From an uncultured Hungatella sp. (GTDB taxonomy: Bacteria; Bacillota; Clostridia; Lachnospirales; Lachnospiraceae), in the NCBI GenBank assembly GCA_947089145.1, contig CAMUJH010000040.1, positions 1 through 36,536 of the forward strand: 36,536 bases of DNA. The letters are read 5' to 3'. Within the stretch, counting starts at the first letter, position 1; each line of letters opens with the position of its first letter. The position numbers were made by a program, and so were the translations under genes. This document shows, in pieces, positions 20,663-28,175 of the stretch. The notes below the pieces were generated by a model. It was not told the origin of the DNA and did not search any database. It saw only the letters and a list, made by a program, of their open reading frames with translations.

Positions 20663-22714
20663 ATGAAAACAAGAAAAAAAATCACAGGCCAGCTAGGCTT
20701 TTACCTCCAGTGGCCATTACTGCTGTCCATTATTATCATCATCATGAATGCAGTAATAGCTATCATAGATACCACAGCCGGCCTGGCCATGTTTGGCTTT
20801 ACCATAATCTACATTATAATATCTATTTTCCTATATGTTTATAAACGGAAAAGCATTATGGCCGGACTAGTAGAATTTTCGGCTGATTATGCATGGATAC
20901 AGAGAAAGCTGCTGATGGATCTTCATATCCCCTATGCCATTGTAGATGAGAACGGCCGCATCCTTTGGGCCAATACGCAGTTTTCCGCTGTCATAAAAGG
21001 AGAAAAGGGGAGCATAAAAACCATTACCGCCATGTTTCCCGACATTACCAAGGAATATCTTATGCAGCTGGAGGAAAGCACCAGTATTCACAGCACCTTT
21101 GCTGACAGTCTTTATCAGGTAGATTTAAGACCCATTGTAATAGAAACCGATGACATTAAGCCGGGGACAGATCCTACAGTACTGCCCAAAGATAAACCTC
21201 TTATAACGGTCTATCTGTTTGACGAAACACAAATCCTCCGTCTGAGCCAGGAGGTCAATGACCAGAAGATGGTTGCAGGACTGATTTACCTTGATAATTA
21301 TGAAGAAGCTTTAGCCAGTGTGGAAGAGGTGCGCCGATCCCTTCTCATGGCTCTTATAGATCGGAAAATCAGCAAATACATCAGCAGAATGAACGGCATT
21401 GTCAAGAAGCTGGAAAAAGATAAATACTTTTTTGCCATTAAGAACAAATATGTGGAAGAGCTGCGGGAACAGAGATTTTCAATCTTAGAGGAAGTAAAAG
21501 CCGTCAATATCGGCAATGAGATGTCCATAACCTTAAGCATTGGCCTTGGCCGCGGCGGCAGTACCTACAGCCAGAATTACGAACTGGCGCGGATGGCTAT
21601 GGATATGGCTCTTGGCCGCGGCGGAGATCAGGCTGTTCTCAAAGAGCAGGACAAGATCGAGTATTTCGGCGGAAAATCTCAGCAGCAGGAAAAAACTACC
21701 CGTGTAAAGGCCCGTGTAAAGGCCCATGCCCTTCGGGAGCTTATAGAGACAAAAGACCGTCTGATGATTATGGGCCACAAACTGGGAGACATTGATTCTT
21801 TTGGGGCATCTCTGGGAATTTACCGCATTGCAACATCACTGAATAAAAAGGCCCACATTGTTATCAACGATATCACCTCATCGGTCCGCCCTATGATGGA
21901 GCGTTTTTTAAACAATCCGGATTACCCCGACGATCTGTTCCTGACAGGTGACAAGGCATGCGATATGGTGGATGCCAACACGGCGCTGGTGGTAGTGGAC
22001 GTGAACCGTCCAAGCATTACCGATGCTCCGGAGCTGCTGACCCTGGCAAAGACCATTGTGGTGCTGGATCACCACCGCCAGAGCAGCGAGATTATTACCA
22101 ATGCCGTATTGTCCTATGTGGAACCCTATGCATCCTCTGCCTGCGAGATGGTGGCGGAGGTTCTCCAGTACATTGCGGACGGCATCAAAATAAAGCCTCA
22201 GGAAGCGGATGCCATGTATGCAGGCATTGTCATTGATACCACTAATTTTACAAACCAGGCAGGTGTCCGCACCTTTGAGGCGGCTGCATATCTGCGGCGC
22301 TGCGGGGCGGATATCACAAGAGTCCGGAAGATGTTCCGGGAGGAGATGTCAGATTATAAGGCCAAGGCAGAGGCGGTGCGCCAGGCGGATGTGTATCAGG
22401 GGGCATTTGCCATCAGCGTCTGCCCGTCAGAAGGCATAGAGAATCCGACCATTGTGGCTGCCCAGGCTGCCAATGAGCTTCTGGAGATTAAAGGGATTAA
22501 GGCATCCGTGGTCATGTCCAGATTCAACAACACGATTTATCTCAGCGCCCGCTCCATTGACGAGGTTAATGTCCAGGTAATGATGGAACGGCTTGGAGGC
22601 GGCGGCCATCGGACCGTTGCAGGCGCCCAGATGCCGGGAGCGACCATAGAAGATGCCAAAGAAAAGGTAAAACAGGTCATTAAAGAAATGATAGAGAAGG
22701 GAGAAGTAAGCTAA
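20663..22714 (+). CDS. gdpP: GdpP-type cyclic-di-AMP phosphodiesterase
   Basis: It hydrolyses c-di-AMP, the second messenger of potassium and cell-wall homeostasis, at the membrane. In 683 residues: two transmembrane helices (about 10-30 and 38-60), a PAS-like domain (about 80-180), a degenerate GGDEF domain (about 200-330), then the DHH domain with GHKLGDIDSFGAS, VVDVNRPS, LDHHRQS (about 467-473) and VIDTTNF, and a C-terminal DHHA1 domain ending in GGGGH. All DHH metal residues are kept, so it should be active. AGGAG precedes the ATG. It is one base from rplI, in the conserved gdpP-rplI-dnaB order. A 12-base tandem duplication near 21706-21729 gives RVKARVKA. Confidence 0.93.
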   Translation: MKTRKKITGQLGFYLQWPLLLSIIIIIMNAVIAIIDTTAGLAMFGFTIIYIIISIFLYVYKRKSIMAGLVEFSADYAWIQRKLLMDLHIPYAIVDENGRILWANTQFSAVIKGEKGSIKTITAMFPDITKEYLMQLEESTSIHSTFADSLYQVDLRPIVIETDDIKPGTDPTVLPKDKPLITVYLFDETQILRLSQEVNDQKMVAGLIYLDNYEEALASVEEVRRSLLMALIDRKISKYISRMNGIVKKLEKDKYFFAIKNKYVEELREQRFSILEEVKAVNIGNEMSITLSIGLGRGGSTYSQNYELARMAMDMALGRGGDQAVLKEQDKIEYFGGKSQQQEKTTRVKARVKAHALRELIETKDRLMIMGHKLGDIDSFGASLGIYRIATSLNKKAHIVINDITSSVRPMMERFLNNPDYPDDLFLTGDKACDMVDANTALVVVDVNRPSITDAPELLTLAKTIVVLDHHRQSSEIITNAVLSYVEPYASSACEMVAEVLQYIADGIKIKPQEADAMYAGIVIDTTNFTNQAGVRTFEAAAYLRRCGADITRVRKMFREEMSDYKAKAEAVRQADVYQGAFAISVCPSEGIENPTIVAAQAANELLEIKGIKASVVMSRFNNTIYLSARSIDEVNVQVMMERLGGGGHRTVAGAQMPGATIEDAKEKVKQVIKEMIEKGEVS

Positions 22715-22715
22715 C

Positions 22716-23162
22716 ATGGAAATCGTATTATTAGAGGATGTAAAATCATTAGGAAAAAAGGGAGAGATCGTTAAAGTCAATGAAGGCTATGCCAGGAACT
22801 TTATTCTCCCTAAAAAGCTGGGCGTGGAAGCTACGGCAAAAAATTTAAATGATTTAAAGCTTAAAAAGGCTAATCAGGAAAAGCTTGCTGCACAGCAGCT
22901 TGCAGCAGCAAAGGAACTGGGAAAAAAGCTGGAGAAAGCTTCTGTCACTTTGGCCATTAAGGCAGGGGACAACGGCAAAGCTTTTGGATCGGTTTCCAGC
23001 AAAGAGATCAGCAAAGCCATTCAGGAGCAGCTGAACTTGGAGATTGACAAAAAGAAACTGGTTCTTTCCGAGCCCTTAAAAACATTCGGAACTCATGAAG
23101 TTCCTGTTAAGCTTCACAAAGATGTGACAGCAAAATTGTCTGTAAAAGTTACGGAGGCCTGA
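22716..23162 (+). CDS. rplI: 50S ribosomal protein L9
   Basis: A 148-residue L9. The N-terminal domain MEIVLLEDVKSLGKKGEIVKV with GYARNFILPK is diagnostic, followed by the long connecting helix (about residues 42-75) and the C-terminal domain with GSVSSKEI. Its start lies one base after the gdpP stop, so it relies on a ribosome site (GAAGGGAG) inside gdpP. dnaB follows 44 bases on. Confidence 0.97.
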   Translation: MEIVLLEDVKSLGKKGEIVKVNEGYARNFILPKKLGVEATAKNLNDLKLKKANQEKLAAQQLAAAKELGKKLEKASVTLAIKAGDNGKAFGSVSSKEISKAIQEQLNLEIDKKKLVLSEPLKTFGTHEVPVKLHKDVTAKLSVKVTEA

Positions 23163-23206
23163 CACATATAGGGAAAAACAAAGGTTATCCCTGAGGGGAA
23201 TACAGG

Positions 23207-24562
23207 ATGGAGAGCAGGATGGATGAAGCCCTTATAAAAAGGATACTTCCACACAGCATAGAAGCTGAACAGTCGGTAATCGGTTCTATGCTTATGGACA
23301 GGGAAGCCATTATTACGGCGTCTGAGATAGTGACTGCGGAGGACTTTTATCAGCATCAGTACGGCGTGATGTTTGAATCTATGGTGGAATTGTTTAATGA
23401 GGGAAAACCGGTTGATCTGATAACCCTTCAAGACCGCTTAAAGGAGAAAGACGTGCCTCCTGAGGTCAGCAGCCTGGAATTTGTCAGGGATATTATCACT
23501 ACGGTTCCCACTTCTGCCAATGTGAAATCATATGCCAATATCGTCCGGGAGAAGGCCGTTTTAAGAAGGCTGATAAAAGTAAACGAAGAGATTGCCAATG
23601 ACTGCTATCTAGGCAGGGAACCTTTGGAGGTAATTCTGGCAGACACGGAGAAAAAGATATTTGATCTGCTTCAAAGCCGCAATTCCGGGGATTTTGTGCC
23701 TATCCGCCAGGTAGTTTTAAATGTGCTGGAAAACATTGAAAAGGCGTCAAAGACAAAGGAGACTGTTACAGGCGTTCCCACAGGATTTATTGATTTGGAC
23801 TATAAGACATCAGGATTTCAGCCGTCGGATTTTATATTGATAGCTGCCCGGCCGTCCATGGGAAAGACGGCCTTTGTGCTTAATGTGGTAGATTACGTAA
23901 CAGTAAGAAGAGGAACTCCTTGTATGGTGTTCAGCCTGGAGATGTCCAAGGAACAGTTGGTTAACCGTATGCTTTCCATGGAATCCAATGTGGATTCCCA
24001 GAAGTTAAGGACAGGCACGCTGACAGATTCCGACTGGGATGCAGTGGTGGAAGGCGTAGGCGTTATCGGAAGTTCAAAGCTTATTATTGACGATACGCCG
24101 GGAATTTCCATTACAGAGCTGCGCTCCAAGTGCAGAAAAGCCAAACTGGAACACGGAGTGGGGATTGTGATTATTGATTACCTTCAGCTGATGACTGGAA
24201 GCGGGAAAGGCAGCGACAACCGTCAGCAGGAAATATCAGAGATTTCCCGCTCTTTAAAAGCGCTGGCCAGGGAACTTAAGGCGCCTGTAGTGGCGCTGTC
24301 TCAGTTAAGCCGGGCCTGTGAAACCAGGACAGACCACCGTCCCATGCTGTCAGACTTAAGAGAATCAGGAGCCATAGAGCAGGATGCTGACGTGGTAATG
24401 TTTTTGTATCGCGATGATTACTATAATAAAGATTCTGAAATGAAGGATATGGCGGAAGTGATTATCGCCAAACAGCGCAATGGCCCAATCGGAACCGTGA
24501 ATCTGGTTTGGATGCCCCAATATACTAAATTTGCAAATGCCACAAGACAGCCGGGACAGTAG
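23207..24562 (+). CDS. dnaB: replicative DNA helicase DnaB
   Basis: The 451-residue hexameric helicase unwinds DNA at the replication fork. The N-terminal domain (PHSIEAEQSVIGSMLMD) and the RecA-like domain are complete: Walker A AARPSMGKTAF (about 215-225), Walker B IVIIDYLQLM (about 318-327), LSQLSR and the ESGAIEQDADVVMFL segment. No intein is present, although this gene is a frequent intein site. AGGGG lies 8 bases before ATG 23207. It is the last gene of the gdpP-rplI-dnaB block; a terminator overlaps its stop codon. Confidence 0.96.
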   Translation: MESRMDEALIKRILPHSIEAEQSVIGSMLMDREAIITASEIVTAEDFYQHQYGVMFESMVELFNEGKPVDLITLQDRLKEKDVPPEVSSLEFVRDIITTVPTSANVKSYANIVREKAVLRRLIKVNEEIANDCYLGREPLEVILADTEKKIFDLLQSRNSGDFVPIRQVVLNVLENIEKASKTKETVTGVPTGFIDLDYKTSGFQPSDFILIAARPSMGKTAFVLNVVDYVTVRRGTPCMVFSLEMSKEQLVNRMLSMESNVDSQKLRTGTLTDSDWDAVVEGVGVIGSSKLIIDDTPGISITELRSKCRKAKLEHGVGIVIIDYLQLMTGSGKGSDNRQQEISEISRSLKALARELKAPVVALSQLSRACETRTDHRPMLSDLRESGAIEQDADVVMFLYRDDYYNKDSEMKDMAEVIIAKQRNGPIGTVNLVWMPQYTKFANATRQPGQ

Positions 24563-24579
24563 ATGTTCCGGTTTTTTTT
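24551..24579 (+). terminator. Rho-independent terminator overlapping the dnaB stop codon
   Basis: ccgggac pairs with gttccgg (one G-T pair), the TAG stop codon lies in the 7-base loop region, and eight T residues follow. Confidence 0.8.
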
Positions 24580-24679
24580 ATTTTTTGGCATAATATTCCG
24601 AAAGCATTCATATGATATTAATAAGGTATGCCCCCAAAAGACAGGGTATGAAATCATGGAGACAAAAGGAGAGGATGTT

Positions 24680-25621
24680 ATGGCTGAGGTACATTATTTC
24701 ATATCGGATGCATCGAAGCAGGTGGATGTGGAATCCCATGTTCTCAGATACTGGGAAGATGAATTGGAACTGGAAATTCCGAGAAACGATATGGGACACC
24801 GGTATTATACGGAATACCACATCCGCTTATTTCGCCAGATAAAAGAACTGAAGGAAAAAGGATACCAGTTGAAGGCAATAAAAAATGCTTTGAATAAAAT
24901 GGCAGGTGCTATGGAAGAGATTACCATCACCGAAGATTATATGGAGGAAGACATGAAGGCAGCTTGGAATGAGGGGCCTGCAAGGGAGAGGGCATCAAAG
25001 GCGGGCGCCAGGGAAGAGAGGACGGCAGGCGGACAAGCCAGCGACGCCTTAAGGGAAAGGCTGAAAGAGGCAAGCGCAAAGAAGGCTTCAGAAATGGGAA
25101 AAGCGGAACAGCCCAAACCTAAAAAGGGAGAGAACACGGAGGGAAAAGCCGCTTTGGAAGAACAGACGGCAGAACAAAAGGAAAGGCCGCTAAAAGGCAA
25201 AGGGCAGACAGGAATGCCCCAACCGGAGCAGAAGTCCCTGCCTAATCCGCCTCAGGTAAATCCAGGCCCCAAAGAGGTGGCAGCCCGCAAGGCGGAAAAC
25301 ATGGAACTGAATGCGGAAAAAATGGCGCGTTTCCAGAGCGTCATGAACCACATTATCGGACGGGCCATGGATGCCAATATGGACAGGCTTGCGCGGGAAG
25401 TCAGCGATACTGTCAGCGAGGATGTAACGGATAAAGTGATGAAAGAAGTCGAATACCTGATGCGGGTCAGCGATGAGAAAGAGGAAGAACGGTTTAAACA
25501 GTTAGATGAAACGATCCGCGCCTACCAAAGGCAGGGAAAAGGCCGCGCCGAAGCCGCCGCGACCAAAGTCCCCTTTTTTAAAAAGAAAAAATTCGGAAAA
25601 AGCGGAAAGAAAATGTTCTAA
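24680..25621 (+). CDS. MerR-family DNA-binding protein with long disordered linker
   Basis: A 313-residue protein. Residues 1-75 form a MerR-type winged helix-turn-helix (YFISDASKQVDVESHVLRYWEDEL, then GHRYYTEYHIRLFRQIKELKEKGYQLKAIKNAL). Residues about 90-210 are a low-complexity Ala/Lys/Glu/Gln/Pro-rich stretch, very likely disordered. Residues about 215-300 form a conserved-looking helical region (MARFQSVMNHIIGRAMDANMDRLAREV) and the tail is strongly basic with FFKKKKFGK. There is no MerR ligand-binding domain, so it is not a classical metal or drug sensor; the layout recalls chromosome-organising RacA-like proteins, but that is a guess. ATG 24680 is preceded by AAAGGAGAGG. Its stop overlaps the convergent gene. 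Confidence 0.8.
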   Translation: MAEVHYFISDASKQVDVESHVLRYWEDELELEIPRNDMGHRYYTEYHIRLFRQIKELKEKGYQLKAIKNALNKMAGAMEEITITEDYMEEDMKAAWNEGPARERASKAGAREERTAGGQASDALRERLKEASAKKASEMGKAEQPKPKKGENTEGKAALEEQTAEQKERPLKGKGQTGMPQPEQKSLPNPPQVNPGPKEVAARKAENMELNAEKMARFQSVMNHIIGRAMDANMDRLAREVSDTVSEDVTDKVMKEVEYLMRVSDEKEEERFKQLDETIRAYQRQGKGRAEAAATKVPFFKKKKFGKSGKKMF

Positions 25622-26355
25622 TGTCTCACAAGGCAGGCGTTTACAAAATTCTTAAACAGAAGTGAGGCAGCCTTATCATGTTTCCAGAGATATTCAGGAT
25701 GCCATTGGACTGCTAAGAGCCATGGATACCCCGGCATTTCTAATGCTTCTATGAGGCCGTCTAAAGCATTTGCGCATGCAGTTAATCCGGGCGCAAGGTC
25801 TTTGACGGCCTGATGGTGCATGCTGTTAACTTTAAGCGAGGAGCAGCCGCAGACAGCGGCAAGGCGGCTTTGGGCGTCAAGAATTACCGTGTGGGAAGGG
25901 ATCTCATAATCATAGGGCTGCGTGTGCGCTAAGGGAAAATCCGGTTTCTTTTCAGCGCACCCGTAGTACTGGCTGGATATATCCTGATATATGGTTCCGC
26001 CCAGGCCGATATTGATCAGCTGTATCCCCCGGCAGATGCCGAAAACCGGCTTTTTAGCCGCCATAACCTGGGAGAGCAGGGCCAGTTCCATGGCGTCGCG
26101 TTTGGAAGATGCATTGCCGCAGCGCTCATGGGTTTCTTCTCCGAAGAGAAGAGGCTGAACATCAGGTCCACCGGTAAACAGAAAGCCGTCAAAAGCTTCA
26201 GCCATTTGCCCATAGTCGTCAGAATCAGGCTCCAGGGGCAGCATTACAGGAATGGCTCCGGCGGCAGTCAGCGCCTGCAGATAGGTGGGGCGCAGAAATG
26301 CATCCTGGGTATCAGTATTATGCCCGGGAGTCAGGCCGATAACAGGTTTGTACAT
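25618..26355 (-). CDS. gamma-glutamyl-gamma-aminobutyrate hydrolase family protein (PuuD-like class I glutamine amidotransferase)
   Basis: The 245-residue protein has the class I GATase fold of the PuuD/peptidase C26 group: GLTPG at the N-terminus, FTGGPDVQP, the nucleophile loop FGICRGIQLINIGLGG (Cys near residue 108) and the catalytic histidine-glutamate in VQWHPEYL. Members cleave gamma-glutamyl amide bonds in polyamine or related catabolism; the substrate here is not known. Start ATG 26355 has GAAAGGAG six bases upstream. The gene overlaps the stop codon of the MerR-like gene (shared bases 25618-25621), so convergent transcripts collide without a terminator between them. Confidence 0.87.
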   Translation of the reverse strand: MYKPVIGLTPGHNTDTQDAFLRPTYLQALTAAGAIPVMLPLEPDSDDYGQMAEAFDGFLFTGGPDVQPLLFGEETHERCGNASSKRDAMELALLSQVMAAKKPVFGICRGIQLINIGLGGTIYQDISSQYYGCAEKKPDFPLAHTQPYDYEIPSHTVILDAQSRLAAVCGCSSLKVNSMHHQAVKDLAPGLTACANALDGLIEALEMPGYPWLLAVQWHPEYLWKHDKAASLLFKNFVNACLVRH

Positions 26356-26420
26356 ATAAACTCCTTTCACAGGCTGTTTGATCAGCAATTGAATTCTATT
26401 TATAATAGTTTCGGTAAAAG

Positions 26421-26453
26421 AAATGCCTCCTCCGCAGACGGAAGAGGCATTTT
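26421..26453 (-). terminator. terminator of the ferredoxin gene
   Basis: A 14-bp stem (aaatgcctcctccg with cggaagaggcattt, one G-T pair) with a tetra-base loop; on the minus strand it is followed by ctttt and on the plus strand by tttt, so it may work both ways. Confidence 0.75.
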
Positions 26454-26481
26454 TAAGGTTTTAAGTATCTATGGATACAAC

Positions 26482-26652
26482 TTAAGCTTCGCTGATAGCG
26501 CCAGTTGGGCAAGCGCCTTCGCAAGCGCCGCAGTCGATGCAGGAATCAGCATCAATCACATACTGTCCATCTCCCATAGAGATAGCGCCTACCGGGCACT
26601 CGCCCTCGCAGGTACCGCAAGCTACACAAGCATCACTGATAACACGTGCCAT
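26482..26652 (-). CDS. 2[4Fe-4S] ferredoxin
   Basis: A 56-residue clostridial ferredoxin, a small soluble electron carrier for pyruvate:ferredoxin oxidoreductase, hydrogenase and similar enzymes. Two cluster motifs are complete: CVACGTCEGECP near residues 9-20 and CIDCGACEGACP near residues 38-49. AGGAGG precedes the ATG, and on the minus strand TTGAAT-17-TAAAAT lies upstream, so it is a monocistronic gene with its own terminator. Confidence 0.95.
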   Translation of the reverse strand: MARVISDACVACGTCEGECPVGAISMGDGQYVIDADSCIDCGACEGACPTGAISEA

Positions 26653-26688
26653 AATTATTACCTCCTTATATTCTATACATGTGTAATC

Positions 26689-26717
26689 ATTTTATACCAT
26701 AATTGGCGAATATTCAA
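26689..26717 (-). promoter_or_regulatory. promoter of the ferredoxin gene
   Basis: On the minus strand TTGAAT (26717-26712), 17 bases, TAAAAT (26694-26689). Confidence 0.6.
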
Positions 26718-26850
26718 GAGGAAATTCCAGGCGCAATTGTTTAAAATTGAAAGCAATATCTTTTTGAGGCTTTTGTGTCTGTTTTGCAGCAAAAATGTCA
26801 ATATTATATTGGGGCGGCTGCCGTTATAGTATGGCATAAGGATTCTCTGC

Positions 26851-26879
26851 TTGCCAAGATTTAGGAAAAGTATTATAGT
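26851..26879 (+). promoter_or_regulatory. promoter of the DUF1858 gene
   Basis: TTGCCA (26851-26856), 17 bases, TATAGT (26874-26879). This places transcription near 26886 and excludes an in-frame start at 26851. Confidence 0.6.
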
Positions 26880-26910
26880 AGAGATAGTACATGGAAAGGA
26901 GGAGTTACCC

Positions 26911-27111
26911 ATGCAGATTAATAAAGAAATGCTTATAGGTCAGCTGGTGCAGATGGACGAGCTGATTCCTCAGATGCTGATGGGTGCCGGAATGCACTGT
27001 TTAGGATGCCCGTCTGCTCAGGGTGAGAGCTTGGAAGAAGCTTGTTATGTTCATGGAATTGACTGTGATGATCTGGTATCCAAGATGAATGAGATACTGG
27101 CTGACCGCTGA
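26911..27111 (+). CDS. DUF1858 domain protein
   Basis: A 66-residue protein that is a single DUF1858 domain: INKEMLIGQLVQMDELIPQMLMGAGMHCLGCPSAQGESLEEAC, then VHGIDCDDLVSKMNEIL. The CLGC motif is the conserved cysteine pair of the family. The domain also occurs at the N-terminus of ScdA/Ric iron-sulfur repair proteins and next to hybrid-cluster proteins, which hints at redox or metal-cluster biology, but the function is not established. ATG 26911 follows AAAGGAGGAG. It diverges from the ferredoxin gene. Confidence 0.9.
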   Translation: MQINKEMLIGQLVQMDELIPQMLMGAGMHCLGCPSAQGESLEEACYVHGIDCDDLVSKMNEILADR

Positions 27112-27139
27112 TTCCTGTTAGGCATAGAACAGCAAAAGG

Positions 27140-27168
27140 GCCGTCTGCAGTCTCTGCAGACGGCTTTT
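27140..27168. terminator. Rho-independent terminator, first of two
   Basis: A perfect 11-bp stem (gccgtctgcag with ctgcagacggc), three-base loop and four T. A-rich sequence on the other side lets it act for the minus strand as well (mecA). Confidence 0.85.
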
Positions 27169-27170
27169 CC

Positions 27171-27195
27171 CGTGCGCCCGGCGGCGCACGTTTTT
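27171..27195. terminator. second tandem terminator
   Basis: cgtgcgcc-cggc-ggcgcacg, a perfect 8-bp stem followed by five T on the plus strand. Together with the previous hairpin it separates the DUF1858 gene from convergent mecA. Confidence 0.75.
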
Positions 27196-27221
27196 CTTCA
27201 GAGATTTGCCGACAGACATGT

Positions 27222-27953
27222 TTAAATAGAAGAGAATACCTGAAGCGCCTTATCCTGGCAGATAACCTCATAATGTTCCACATAATAAGCTTCGCTGGCA
27301 TATTCGTGGTGAATCTTGGTTCCGTATTCGGCCAGAACGTTACATACACGGCTGAATGCCAGGGAATCGCTGCCATCGTTTTTAATGACCAGATAATATT
27401 GGGAGGTGTCCGGTTTTTTGTAAAGCGTGTTAACACCGTCAAAAAGATCCTTTACTGCCCGGGCGGCTTCCGATATCATGTCCAAGCTGTTAAAAGAATA
27501 AATCCGCAGGGAGGGGGCATCTGACGGAGACGCTGATTCATCCCCGGATAGGGTGCTGTCCGTGAGGAGGGAGGAAAGATGCTCGCCAAGCAGCTTGGAT
27601 AATCCGTCTGCGCCTTCCAGCAGTTCGTTTGCCAGATTGGACAGCATATCCGAGGGAACTTCTGAGGACGGCGAAAACTTGGAGAAACGGGTATCCAGTT
27701 CCTCCGGATCTTCGATCTTGGTAATCACCAGCATAATGCTTTCATTGGAAAGAGGAATGGCTTCCACCATCAGAGGAATATCCTCAGCTTCAAACCCCAC
27801 TTCATTAGAAGCCTTCTGAATCATTTCCCGAAACAGTCCCCGGGCCTTTTCACTTCCATAAGCCAATTCTCCCAGATTCAGGTTGCGTACGCTTAAGTCA
27901 AAGCTGGTAAGGGTGCAGCGAATCTGGTTGTCATTAATCCGTTCTATTTTCAT
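27222..27953 (-). CDS. mecA: adaptor protein MecA
   Basis: MecA delivers substrates to the ClpC unfoldase for ClpCP degradation, for example ComK in bacilli. The 243-residue protein opens with MKIERINDNQIRCTLTSFDLSVRNLNLGELAYG, the MecA N-terminal substrate-binding domain, then has an acidic/serine-rich linker (about 95-150) and the C-terminal ClpC-binding domain (YSFNSLDMISEAARAV, then LFDGVNTLYKKPDTSQYYLVI). Length is as in other MecA proteins. AAAGGAAGTG precedes the ATG. Monocistronic. Confidence 0.9.
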   Translation of the reverse strand: MKIERINDNQIRCTLTSFDLSVRNLNLGELAYGSEKARGLFREMIQKASNEVGFEAEDIPLMVEAIPLSNESIMLVITKIEDPEELDTRFSKFSPSSEVPSDMLSNLANELLEGADGLSKLLGEHLSSLLTDSTLSGDESASPSDAPSLRIYSFNSLDMISEAARAVKDLFDGVNTLYKKPDTSQYYLVIKNDGSDSLAFSRVCNVLAEYGTKIHHEYASEAYYVEHYEVICQDKALQVFSSI

Positions 27954-28133
27954 TTAGGATCACTTCCTTTTCAATGCCATTTTGCGAAACACATACATAG
28001 AGTAAAAAACTTAATTTCAAGTATATCCAAACAGGAATAGAATAACTCAATAATAATATACTATAGAATACGGTCAAATATCAATTGCTATGTAAAAATT
28101 TTTTAAAAAATTTATAGAAATATCAATTAGCCA

Positions 28134-28162
28134 TTGCCAAAAAGCGTAAAATGTATTAAGAT
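28134..28162 (+). promoter_or_regulatory. promoter of the kinase/TadZ-like cluster
   Basis: TTGCCA (28134-28139), 17 bases, TAAGAT (28157-28162). Transcription would begin near 28169, leaving only about seven bases before ATG 28176 but 34 before ATA 28203. The intergenic region upstream (27954-28133) is very A/T rich and holds a repeated aaatatcaatt. Confidence 0.5.
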
Positions 28163-28175
28163 ACTACCATAAGAG

